From the NCBI GenBank assembly GCA_025350525.1, contig JANXXR010000628.1, positions 1-35,238 on the forward strand: a stretch of DNA of 35,238 nucleotides. The letters run 5' to 3'. Position 1 is the stretch's first letter. Each line of letters starts with the position of its first letter. Both the position numbers and the translations under genes were made by a program. Origin of the DNA: Deltaproteobacteria bacterium (lineage in GTDB: Bacteria > Myxococcota > Myxococcia > Myxococcales > 40CM-4-68-19). The notes beneath the pieces were generated by a model, which saw only the letters and a program-made list of their open reading frames with translations, ran no database searches and was not told the origin of the DNA. Below are positions 26,289-35,238 of the stretch, in pieces.

Positions 26289-26902
26289 ACGCGAGCGAGG
26301 CACTTGGCCGACTGAAGAGCCTGCGCGTTCCTGGGGCGACAACTGCCGACGTCGCAGCGGTGCTTGGGCTCTCCAGCACCGCGACCAGCCACATGCTGAA
26401 ACGACTTGGCCACGCCGGCCTGGTGACTCCCTTACGAAAGGGAGTATGGGCCCTGGCCGAGCGACCGGATCGGCTCGCGCTGGCGGAGTACGTGACCGCT
26501 CCTTACCCCGCCTACCTGTCGCTCCAGACTGCGCTCTATCAACACGGGATGATCGAGCAGATACCTTCGATGATCTACCTGGTCTCGCTGGCCCGGAGCG
26601 CGCGTGTCGAGACCGCGCTCGGCACCTACAGCATTCACCACGTCCAGCCTTCGTTCTTCGACGGATTCGAAGTGCTCGACTCGGGCACCAAGCTTGCCGT
26701 ACCCGAGAAGGCGCTGGTCGACTTCCTCTATCTTTCGCCGACGCGAGGCCGGCTCTTCGCGGCGCTGCCCGAGCTCGAGTTGCCGCGAGGATTCCAGCGG
26801 AGTGCCGCTCGGGAATGGGTGCGGTGCATTCCCTCGAAGCGCCTTCGCACCATAGTGGCGCGCGGGCTCGACGAGGTCCTCGCGAAAGCATCCGGCGCGT
26901 AG
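26285..26902 (+). CDS. AbiEi-like antitoxin/transcriptional regulator
   Basis: N-term HTH, GVWALAERPDRLALAEYVTAPYPAYLSLQTALYQHGMIEQIP; ATGA overlap with toxin. Confidence 0.78.
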   Translation: MNASEALGRLKSLRVPGATTADVAAVLGLSSTATSHMLKRLGHAGLVTPLRKGVWALAERPDRLALAEYVTAPYPAYLSLQTALYQHGMIEQIPSMIYLVSLARSARVETALGTYSIHHVQPSFFDGFEVLDSGTKLAVPEKALVDFLYLSPTRGRLFAALPELELPRGFQRSAAREWVRCIPSKRLRTIVARGLDEVLAKASGA

Positions 26903-27011
26903 CGCACGAGGCGGGTCAGTCCGGATCTCCAATTCGTGAAGGCATTTCTCGAAGGCAAGCGCGTCCTGGCTACAAATTCCATCCGCGCGAAGACGATGTA
27001 AGACTCGACAC

Positions 27012-27978
27012 ATGATCGACCTTCTTCGGTTCGTTTCCGGGCTGGCCGCGGATCTCGTTCGCCGTCGCGTAGAACTGGTTGCAGAGAACGCGCTTCTTCG
27101 ACAGCAGCTCATCGCCGCCGAGCGGAAGGTTGCCGGTCGCGTCCGGTGGACGCCCTGGCAGCGTTTCACGATTGTTCTCGCCGCGCGAGTCGCGCCAGCT
27201 TGGCGTGGAGCAACCCTGCTCGTTCAGCCCGCGACCATTCTTCGCTGGCATCGCGCAGGATTCCGCGCGTTCTGGCGGCGTCGCTCTCGGCGGTCCGGTC
27301 GACCGCCGACGACGCGTGCCGCGCTCATCCGCGAGATGGCGGGGTGTAACCCACGCTGGGGATGCCGAGCGCATCCGTGGCGAGCTGCTCAAGCTAGGCA
27401 TCCGCGTCTGTAAGCGAACGATTCAGCGGTACATGTTCGTGCTCTTCTTCCTGGACCTGCGTCGGCGAACGATCCTCCACGTTGCGGTGACGTATGCGCC
27501 GACCGACGAGTGGTGCGCGCAGCAGGCCAGGAACGCCACCATGGACCGCGCGCCGCAGGTTGTCGTCTGCGACCACGACACGAAGCTCGGCGCTCGGTTC
27601 GCAGGCGTATTCAGATCGTCTGGGACGCGCGTGGTGCGCACGGCGATACACGCGCCGGACATGAACGCCTTCGCTGAACGCTTCGCCGGTACGCTCCGCA
27701 GAGAGGTGCTCGACCACGTTCTCATCCTCAGTGAGAATCACCTCCGGCGCGTCGTCACCGAGTACGTCCGCTTCTACAACGAAGCGCGTCCGCACCAAGC
27801 TCTCGGGCACCGGCAGCCGACTCCACGGCCTCTCGAGACGAAGGGCCGCGTCCACGCGGTTCCGGTACTCGGGTGGGCTTCATCACGACTACCGGCGTGT
27901 CGCTTGACGTGTGGTGCTCCAGATCTCATCGTGCGGACGGGATTTGTAGCCAACACGGGAGGGTCTTGGAGGAGCTGA
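27012..27978 (+). pseudogene. Broken integrase-core transposase
   Basis: N-term [16 protein letters not shown]... then frameshift near 27350; RTIQRYM fused to [26 protein letters not shown] suggests internal deletion; C-term [47 protein letters not shown]. Confidence 0.85.
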
Positions 27979-27990
27979 AGTGACTTCAGG

Positions 27991-29883
27991 TCATTTCTTC
28001 TCTTTCTCGCGTTCGTCGTCCCTGTCGTGGTCCTGATCGCGGCGGCCCGAAACCGCATCCCCGACGCGCTTCGGGGGCCGAAGGCCCACATACACCTTCG
28101 CCGCCGATTCGTTGCCGATGACCGCGACGTCGAGCGTGCAGGCGTCGAGGAAAGGCTTCACTTTCACGCCGGCAGCTTTGCAAATGGCCAGCGCGCTCTT
28201 GAACGCCTTGGGAGGGAGATCCTTCGCGAAGAAAGGCTTCTGCGGAAGCCCGGGTTCGGGTTTCCCCTCGCCGCAGGGAGAGAGGAGCGACTCGGCCTGC
28301 GTCGCCCGCCAGCTGTCGGCGTAGTGGTGATAGAGTTCGACGAAGGGGAACGGCGCGGTCAGCTTGACGCCGTCGCGCGCCGCGATCTTGTTGACGTTCC
28401 CATCCGCATTGGCGAGCACACCGTGCACCGTGTTCGGCCAACGGCCGAGTCCCACCGCGACGTTGATGTACGGATCGTTGATTTCGGCGCGGACCATGTC
28501 GCCGGCCGCGTCCCTGAACAGATACACATTGCCGTGGCGAGCGACGGCCGCGCCATCGGGCAGATCGAGCGCCTTGCCGTCCTCGACCTGGGTGGGCTTG
28601 CCGTCGATGGCGAGGCCCAGCGGCGGCAGGCAGAGCGCGGCGCGGGTCTTGCCCAGCTTCATCCCCACCGCCTTGTTGACGGTCGCGTTCGGCCAATTCG
28701 GCGCACCCGAGACCTGCCGGGTTTGAACGACGAACTCGGGGCTCTGTGTTTTGGCCAGGATCACGTCGCCCGACGCCTGGAAGTCGTAGAGCGTGCCGCC
28801 GAACGTCGTCAGGTGCGTGTCGCCGATGCTCGTCGCGGCGGCGCAGCCGACCAGGCCGCCCGCGATGCTCTGCGTGAAGAAGAGCGCCGGCCCGGGGCCC
28901 GAGACCGCGGGAGCGTTCGGTCCGAAGTTGAGGTTGTTCGTTTCACCCGTGAACCCCCCCACCTGGCAGCCGGGGGCGGTACGGGAAGCGTCCGTCACGA
29001 CCATCCTCGGGACGATAGTCGTCGGGGCGGGCGCGAAGTTGGCCTGCGTCAGACAGCAGTCGCCGAAGATGTTCCACTCGGCCTGGTTCCACTGCTGCGA
29101 CAGAGTGAGCACGTTGTCGTTTGCGATCGCATTCGCGTTGCCGCCCGGCGAGGTCAAGACGACGGTGTCATTTGCGGCTCCGGCCGTGGCGGTCAGCGTC
29201 GTGCCCTGCAGTTGTGCGGCAGTGACGGCGGCAGCGGGGGAGTTGGCGCTGTTGAACCAGCAGCTGTTGCCCGACTGGATCCAATTGCCCGCGGGGCACT
29301 GCGGCCCGAAGTTGAGCAGCCAGTACTCCATGAACACGCAGGGACCCCCGCATTGGTTCTGCGAGTAGATGAATTGCTGCCAGCCCTGACAACCGGGGAC
29401 GTTGTTGCAGGCGGGCGTGGTGAAGAACTGGGTATTGATCTGCAGCGTGAAAGCGTTGGCGGTGTTGACCCCGTTCCACGTCCCCGACTCGGTCACGTTC
29501 GCCGGCGTGACGCTGTCGAAACTCCCCACCACCGAGGAGATGAGCAAGCCGGGCGGCGCTGCGGGAACCAGCATCAAGATGTCATTGCCATTCCCCACGA
29601 TATCGGGTCTGGGCGTGCCGCTCGCCGGGTTCGGATACTTCGACGGCGCGCCGCAAGGAACCTCCTGCCACTCCATCTTCGGGTACTCCGCCTTGAAGCA
29701 GCCCTTCTTCTTCGACAGCGGCACCTTCGCAATGTCCGCTTGCCATTTCGCGCGCCGCTTCGCCTCGACGGCGGACTCCTTGCCGCCGGGTTTCGGCGCC
29801 TTCGGTTCGGCGGCCGTTGCGCCGGGCGCCAGCGACGACGACAGGACGATCGATGCGGCCGCTGCGAATAGCCCTCGATTCAT
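27991..29883 (-). CDS. Secreted protein with VWD-like C-terminal module
   Basis: Signal peptide; IGDTHLTTFGGTLYDFQASGDVILAKTQSPEFVVQTRQVSGAPNWPNATVN...LDACTLDVAVIGNESAA. Confidence 0.75.
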   Translation of the reverse strand: MNRGLFAAAASIVLSSSLAPGATAAEPKAPKPGGKESAVEAKRRAKWQADIAKVPLSKKKGCFKAEYPKMEWQEVPCGAPSKYPNPASGTPRPDIVGNGNDILMLVPAAPPGLLISSVVGSFDSVTPANVTESGTWNGVNTANAFTLQINTQFFTTPACNNVPGCQGWQQFIYSQNQCGGPCVFMEYWLLNFGPQCPAGNWIQSGNSCWFNSANSPAAAVTAAQLQGTTLTATAGAANDTVVLTSPGGNANAIANDNVLTLSQQWNQAEWNIFGDCCLTQANFAPAPTTIVPRMVVTDASRTAPGCQVGGFTGETNNLNFGPNAPAVSGPGPALFFTQSIAGGLVGCAAATSIGDTHLTTFGGTLYDFQASGDVILAKTQSPEFVVQTRQVSGAPNWPNATVNKAVGMKLGKTRAALCLPPLGLAIDGKPTQVEDGKALDLPDGAAVARHGNVYLFRDAAGDMVRAEINDPYINVAVGLGRWPNTVHGVLANADGNVNKIAARDGVKLTAPFPFVELYHHYADSWRATQAESLLSPCGEGKPEPGLPQKPFFAKDLPPKAFKSALAICKAAGVKVKPFLDACTLDVAVIGNESAAKVYVGLRPPKRVGDAVSGRRDQDHDRDDEREKEKK

Positions 29884-30058
29884 GGCTTCCCCTCCTGCCG
29901 GTATTGCAGCACACGCGATGGACGAAAACTCAATCAGGCCGGATCCGGAGGGGTCAGCCATCGAGCCTGGTCGGCCAGGTCGCTGGCCGTGCACGATTGC
30001 ACGCCATTGGCGAGCGTTGCCCGAAATGACAGCGTCGGCCTCGTTCCAAGGGGGGCAC

Positions 30059-32023
30059 ATGAAACGCTCAGGAACGGTGAGGCGCGCGGCCTTCGCGTTG
30101 ATCGTGGCGGCCTGCGTTCACAACGCGCCCGTCACGTCTCCGCCCAACCAGCAGGATGCGACGCGCAAGTTGCCGCAGGCGGAGACATCGCTCTTGCGCA
30201 TCGATCACACGGAGAACGGATCGCCCGTCAGCCGCTTCATGGTAACGTTCAACGACGACACCAACACGGCGATCCCCGACGGGATCAGTTGGCAATACGA
30301 CCCGAACGGTCTCAAGTCCACGAGCGGCTGGGCGACCTCGCCCAACGGAAAGACCTGGACGCGCCAGACGCAGATCGTCGCGAGCCAGGCGCTCAAGAAT
30401 GCGGGGTTGAACGCGCTGCACGGCGATCCGTGGATCGCCGGGTGGAACAGCAAGGATCCCAATTCGCCCAGCGTCGCGCTCTACGTCAGCATCGGCCAGA
30501 CCGGGCTGAAGCGGTTCGGCCCGCCATGGTATCTCGCCGTCGCGCGCTCGATGGACAGCGGGGTGACGTTCCAGGATCCGGTGATCGCCTACGGCCCGCA
30601 GCAGTCGCTGCCCGACGGGCCGAAGGTCGCCGTCACCGGCGACGGCAATGTCGCGCTGGTCGCATGGCACGGGGCCGGCATTCAATACAAGGTATTATCC
30701 AATGTGCGGAATAATGGAGGAATGACGATTCCGCCCGACAACGGCGGGATCCACGACGTCTTGCCGGCCACGATCGCGACGCCGCCGAACAATTGCGGCG
30801 CATCCCCCATCCTGCATCCGCAGGTGGCCGCGACGCTCCATACCTTCTATCTCACGTTGCGCGTCGCATACTGCCAGGTCGTCCACTTCGAGGTGTATCG
30901 CGCCGACGCTGCGGCGCTGGCCGCGGGCGGCTCGTTCGTGCGCGTCCTGTCGGTGACGGATCCGATCGGCGAGTCGGATCTCGCCGCGCAGAATCTGCAG
31001 GCGGGGACGTTCGCGCAGGATTTCGATCGCGGCGGCCTGGGCATGTCGCTCGCCGCCGGCGCCGATCAGTTCGGCGACTACGTCTTGCTGGTGGCGCAGC
31101 GCACCGCCACCGTCCAGGGTGAGAACAGCCACAACGAGATCGTCCAATTCCGACTGGGCAGCGCCGACACGTGCGACGCGGCCAATCACAAAGGCGATCT
31201 CGATAGCTGCGGTACGGTCGACATGCAGCCCCAGCCGATCGAAGGACAGCCGCGGCTGGGGATGTACGAGTTGAAGCCGCAGGCCTTCGTCGGCAAGGTC
31301 CCCGACGGCGCGTTCATCGATCAGCGGGTGGGGATCGTCTGGTACACGCAGCCCTATCGCGGCCAGCAGGGGATGAACATCACCGACGAGATGCGCACGC
31401 GCACCGGCATCGAAGGGGTGGTCAGCACCGACGCGGGAATAACCTGGAGCGCCCCGCTGCGCCTGGTTTCGAAGGACAACGGGCCCGGGCCGGCGACCGA
31501 CCCGAATATCGGCGATTATTTCAATCCATGCCAGTTCAAGGGCGATCCCAACGGCTATTTCGGCGAATATATCGGCGGCGCGTTTCTCGATTATTATTCC
31601 AATGCGGTGGTGGCCACGTGGGCCGACTCGCGCGAGAGCTGCTTCAGCCAGAGCTCGCCGGGGACGTTTCACATGCACGTGTGGGCCGGCTGGAGCGACG
31701 CGGAGAAACCGAAGAACGGGTGCGGCGGGAATGGACAGCTCCCGCACCCGCCGGGTCTGCCGTGCGTCGAGAACGGACAGTGCGGCAAGTGGAGCTGCGT
31801 CGGCGACAGTGCCGTCATCTGCGACACGAACAAGGGCGTGAAGAACGAGTGCGGCGGGTGCAACCCGCTGCCGATCGGCGGGACCGGCCACGGCAAGGGC
31901 GACTTCTGCATCTGCAACAACCCCGCGCTGGAAGAGGGTCACCTGGTCTGCGGGCCGACCAAGAACAAACTGATCTGCTGCCCATGCAGCTCCGCGCCGG
32001 GCTGCGGCCCGGGCTCGCCGTGA
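30059..32023 (+). CDS. Lipoprotein with BNR/sialidase-like repeats and Cys-rich C-terminus
   Basis: Lipobox-like ALIVAAC; SMDSGVTFQDPV, STDAGITWSAPLRLV Asp-box-like motifs; many C-terminal Cys. Confidence 0.65.
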   Translation: MKRSGTVRRAAFALIVAACVHNAPVTSPPNQQDATRKLPQAETSLLRIDHTENGSPVSRFMVTFNDDTNTAIPDGISWQYDPNGLKSTSGWATSPNGKTWTRQTQIVASQALKNAGLNALHGDPWIAGWNSKDPNSPSVALYVSIGQTGLKRFGPPWYLAVARSMDSGVTFQDPVIAYGPQQSLPDGPKVAVTGDGNVALVAWHGAGIQYKVLSNVRNNGGMTIPPDNGGIHDVLPATIATPPNNCGASPILHPQVAATLHTFYLTLRVAYCQVVHFEVYRADAAALAAGGSFVRVLSVTDPIGESDLAAQNLQAGTFAQDFDRGGLGMSLAAGADQFGDYVLLVAQRTATVQGENSHNEIVQFRLGSADTCDAANHKGDLDSCGTVDMQPQPIEGQPRLGMYELKPQAFVGKVPDGAFIDQRVGIVWYTQPYRGQQGMNITDEMRTRTGIEGVVSTDAGITWSAPLRLVSKDNGPGPATDPNIGDYFNPCQFKGDPNGYFGEYIGGAFLDYYSNAVVATWADSRESCFSQSSPGTFHMHVWAGWSDAEKPKNGCGGNGQLPHPPGLPCVENGQCGKWSCVGDSAVICDTNKGVKNECGGCNPLPIGGTGHGKGDFCICNNPALEEGHLVCGPTKNKLICCPCSSAPGCGPGSP

Positions 32024-32030
32024 GGTCGAT

Positions 32031-32378
32031 ATGAGATTTCTGATTATCGCTGCATTGATCATGGCCTGCGCGGAGACCCGGGCGCCTGCGTCCGCCGGGG
32101 CGAGCGAGAACGTGACGGTCGGCAAGTGTTTTGCGCGGGTCGGCGCGGGTTGCCAGGCGGACTCGGGATGCCGGCCGCCCTTTTCGACATGTCAGCAGGG
32201 GACGTGCTGTTCGGGCGAGCTCGACCCGGAGACCTGCCGCTGCCATTGCGCCGGCGGCCCCGGGTGCCAACCGGGCTACTGGTGCTGCCCCGGCCACCCG
32301 AATCACGTGCCGCCCGTCGAGAAACTCGGCACCGTGATGTGCCGCCCGCGCACGGACTGCATCGACAACGCCCCGTGA
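32031..32378 (+). CDS. Small Cys-rich putative lipoprotein
   Basis: MRFLIIAALIMAC lipobox; about 14 Cys in 115 aa. Confidence 0.7.
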   Translation: MRFLIIAALIMACAETRAPASAGASENVTVGKCFARVGAGCQADSGCRPPFSTCQQGTCCSGELDPETCRCHCAGGPGCQPGYWCCPGHPNHVPPVEKLGTVMCRPRTDCIDNAP

Positions 32379-32472
32379 GTCACGCGCTCGCTATTGCTTC
32401 GACGCGATGGTCGCCGCCGACACCGGCGGCCAGGTCTGGGTCTTCAGCATGTTCGATCCGGCACAAGACCGA

Positions 32473-35226
32473 TCACGACTTCGATGATCGTGCTCGCGGA
32501 CATCGGGTCCCCCTCGCAAGAGCAGCCAGCAGCGTCGCGAACGCTAGCGCAAGGAACCCGCTCTCACCCGCCGACGAGCAGCCCTTGCAACCCGTTCGCC
32601 TCGGGTGCTGGCCGGGCTGCATCACCACTGCGGGCGCGGGCGCGGCGACGAACGAACCGGCCGCCTCGGGGTTGCCGATCACCGCGACGTCGAGCGTGCA
32701 GGCGTCGAGCAGCGCGTCCACCTTGATCCCGGCGGCGACGCAGGCCGCGTGCGCTTTCTCGTAGTCCGCGTTGTCGAGATCGCTCGCGTAGAACGGCCTC
32801 GCCGGCGGCGCGGACTCGACTCCCTTCTCTTCGCCGAAGAGAGAGTCCTTCGCATCGACGCGCACGCTCTCGCCGTAGACGCCGTAGAGATCGGCGAACG
32901 AGACGGGCAGCGCCAGCGGTTTCCCGTCGCGCGCGAGGAGGTCGTCGTCGGGCCGCCCGTTGCCGTTGCCCAACAGTCCGCGCGCCGCGCCGCCCGGCGA
33001 GTACCCGAGCCCGACGATCACGTTCATGTATCCGGGATGCATCCCGACCCGAACCGTCTCGCCGGCGAGGCTCGACACCGTGTAGAGCGTGCCGGCGCGG
33101 GAGATCGTGACGCCTCCGGGGAGCGCGAGCGACTTTCCGTCGTCGATCGCGGCGGGTTTTCCCTCGACGACGACGCGATCCGGATCGCGGAAGAACCCGA
33201 TCCGGTCGGGCCCTACCCTCATCGCGACCGCGCGGTTGATCGAAGCGTTGGGCCAGGTGGGCGCGCCCGACACCTGGCGCGTCTGGACGACGAACGCGGG
33301 GCTCGTGGCGATGAGGAGGAAATCGCCCGACGCCTGGAAGTCGTAGTAGAGCCCATCGAGCGTGGTGATGTGCGTGTCGCCGACGGTCCCCGGTGGAAGG
33401 CATTGGCCCGCGGTGCAGATGAGGTTGCCCGGGCAGATGTTGCCGCAGCTTCCGCAGTTGTTGGAGTCCGCCTCGAAGTTGATGCAGTTCGCCGAGGGCG
33501 GCGTTCCCGGCGACGGAGTCACGCCGTTGCATGTCGTGCAGGCGAACTGCGCCACCAGGCCGCACATGGGCGAGCCCCAGCCGGTCGCATGATCGTAGCC
33601 CGTTCCCGCCGCGAGCGACTGGCCGGGAAAGGGGCAGGTCGCATCGCTCGAGTTGGTGGCGATGTCGTGGAAGCTCGTCGAAACCACCGCGCTTCGCCCG
33701 ATGTCGTAGAGGAGCGGAGCGATGAACCCGGCGCCGGTCGCGCAGTTCGCCGCATTGTTGTGGCAGCGCTGCTCGTTGATCAGCGCCATGAACCCGGCCC
33801 ACAGAGGGGCCGAGATGCTGGTTCCGCAACATGCCGTCGGGCCCGACGCCAGCTTGCAATAGACGTTGAGCGCGGGCATCGCCACGTCCGGGTCGTTGCG
33901 AAACTGCGTCGAGGCATTGGGGCCGATGTTGTTCTGCCAGGGCGGGATGCACCAAGGTGAGCAGCCGGCGTTTCCCGGCGTGCAGCCCATCGGACACGTC
34001 GCCGGCGTCATGGTGTACGTCTCAACGCCGCCGCCGCTGTTCTTCCAGGCGTCCTCGGCGGACCAGCTGATGCCGAGGCCGTTCATCGTCAGGACGCTCC
34101 CGCCGACGTCGATCTGCTTCTTGGCCCAGACTGCGTAGAAGGTGCCGTTGTCGAGATTGTTCGCGCCGCCCGCGTCGCCCGAGGAGGCGAAGAACGTCTC
34201 GCCCATCGCCGCCATCATGTCGAGGTTGCTCTTGATGCTCGAGTCGTAACAGACGCCGTTCGAGGTGGAGAACTGCTTGATGCCGGTCGCGCTCGCCATT
34301 GCGGCGACGAGCGCATCGCCGCACGCGTCGGTCGCTGGATTGGACTCGAAGACGGTCACCTGGTGCATCCAGGGCGCCATCGCGACCGCCATCTCGACGT
34401 CCATGGTGGCCTCGTCGGAAAACGTGTTGATCGTGCCGTTGAAGCCCGCGACCATGACGTCGTTGAGGCACGGACCGGAGCTCGCGTTCCCGGCGCCGCA
34501 GCCGGGCGACACGCTGCTGGGGATAGTGTTGAACGACTGGTACGCCAAGATGTCGGCGTGGTTGTACCCGCCGAAGGCGGTGAGACCGACCGACTCGTTG
34601 ACGCCGTGGAGCCCCCAGCAGTTGGAGGCGTAAGCGCGGCGCAGATCGTGCGCGCCGTAGGCGTTCCAGTTGGGCAGCGATCCGCCGTGGTGTCTGGGGA
34701 GGTAGAGGTTGTCGACTCCGGAGACGTGGGAGACCTTGACGTCGAGGTCGAGCGACGGTGCGCGATCGGGTTTGTAGAACTCGCTCCCGTCGGCGCGCCT
34801 GGCCAGGCTGAGCGTCACGGCGAGCGCGTTCTGAACGTCGGAAGCTTTTCCGCTCACGCTGAGCAAGAGGCGATTGCCGAATTCTCCCTCGACCGTGAGG
34901 TGACTCGCTTTCGCCCAGTCGATCACCTTCTTGTAGTCGGCTTCGGTCGGAGAGAAGCGCGCTTTCACTTGCTCGAGCGTGAGGAATTTCTGGAACTGAT
35001 CGCTCTTGGGATCGCTGACGTCGTTGGCGAGCTTCGCCAGCGCCGCGCTCTCGCGCGGCTCGACGCCGATGTTGAGATGGATGATGCGATCCGCAGGGAC
35101 CGGCCCGGCCGTGTTTTCCTTCGGCACGGCGTAGCCGCTCACCACCTGCTTGTGGCGAGCCGCCGCCTCGCCGGCTCCGGCGACAAGAAGCGCGACGATC
35201 GCGAACCCGCGACGGCAAGAAGTCAT
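32473..35226 (-). CDS. Sedolisin-family (S53) protease with VWD-like module and MYXO-CTERM-like tail
   Basis: Pro-domain; DEATMDVEMAVAMAP, SSGDAGG, CCGTSISAPLWAGF; C-term GCKGCSSAGESGFLALAFATLLAALARGTR. Confidence 0.88.
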   Translation of the reverse strand: MTSCRRGFAIVALLVAGAGEAAARHKQVVSGYAVPKENTAGPVPADRIIHLNIGVEPRESAALAKLANDVSDPKSDQFQKFLTLEQVKARFSPTEADYKKVIDWAKASHLTVEGEFGNRLLLSVSGKASDVQNALAVTLSLARRADGSEFYKPDRAPSLDLDVKVSHVSGVDNLYLPRHHGGSLPNWNAYGAHDLRRAYASNCWGLHGVNESVGLTAFGGYNHADILAYQSFNTIPSSVSPGCGAGNASSGPCLNDVMVAGFNGTINTFSDEATMDVEMAVAMAPWMHQVTVFESNPATDACGDALVAAMASATGIKQFSTSNGVCYDSSIKSNLDMMAAMGETFFASSGDAGGANNLDNGTFYAVWAKKQIDVGGSVLTMNGLGISWSAEDAWKNSGGGVETYTMTPATCPMGCTPGNAGCSPWCIPPWQNNIGPNASTQFRNDPDVAMPALNVYCKLASGPTACCGTSISAPLWAGFMALINEQRCHNNAANCATGAGFIAPLLYDIGRSAVVSTSFHDIATNSSDATCPFPGQSLAAGTGYDHATGWGSPMCGLVAQFACTTCNGVTPSPGTPPSANCINFEADSNNCGSCGNICPGNLICTAGQCLPPGTVGDTHITTLDGLYYDFQASGDFLLIATSPAFVVQTRQVSGAPTWPNASINRAVAMRVGPDRIGFFRDPDRVVVEGKPAAIDDGKSLALPGGVTISRAGTLYTVSSLAGETVRVGMHPGYMNVIVGLGYSPGGAARGLLGNGNGRPDDDLLARDGKPLALPVSFADLYGVYGESVRVDAKDSLFGEEKGVESAPPARPFYASDLDNADYEKAHAACVAAGIKVDALLDACTLDVAVIGNPEAAGSFVAAPAPAVVMQPGQHPRRTGCKGCSSAGESGFLALAFATLLAALARGTRCPRARSSKS

Positions 35227-35238
35227 GATGGTCCCCTC

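Noticed and set aside
28027-29871. 614-aa antisense ORF
   Set aside because: Opposite the VWD-like secreted protein; low-complexity composition typical of spurious GC-rich frames

Overview
High-GC, probably Myxococcota window (a MYXO-CTERM-like tail is present on the 32473-35226 protease). The first ~25 kb look like a genomic island. It is bounded by an intact tRNA-Gly(GCC) at 91-166 and an exact 50-nt copy of that tRNA's 3' end at 25220-25269. The island carries a nickel/peptide-type ABC importer, a TonB receptor, a divergent [NiFe]-hydrogenase maturation operon (hypF, hypC, hypD, SIS-domain gene, hypE, and three CooC/MinD-type P-loop ATPases; no hypA or hypB seen), and a hydrogenase structural operon. 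In the structural operon FIVE tandem single-TM mini-proteins lie between the small and large subunits. They are followed by a peptidase-like protein lacking the usual catalytic residues, a NifU/Rieske-like protein with altered ligand motifs, a maturation protease and a Cys-rich winged-helix protein. The most striking signal is that five genes of the island are each interrupted by in-frame TGA codons only (never TAA/TAG), after which the same frame continues with plausible protein. In two CooC-like ATPases the TGA falls exactly on the Cys of the CxC metal-binding motif (U-G-U-C and U-M-C). In a DsrE-like protein it falls at the expected Cys. Each TGA is followed 18-27 nt later by a perfect short hairpin with G in the apical loop; the DsrE-like one has an AGGUCU loop, as I recall for the E. 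coli fdhF SECIS. I propose a cluster of selenoproteins tied to hydrogenase/nickel metabolism. Downstream of the island are an AbiE-like toxin-antitoxin pair, a broken transposase and secreted proteins. All assignments were read by eye; no searches were run.
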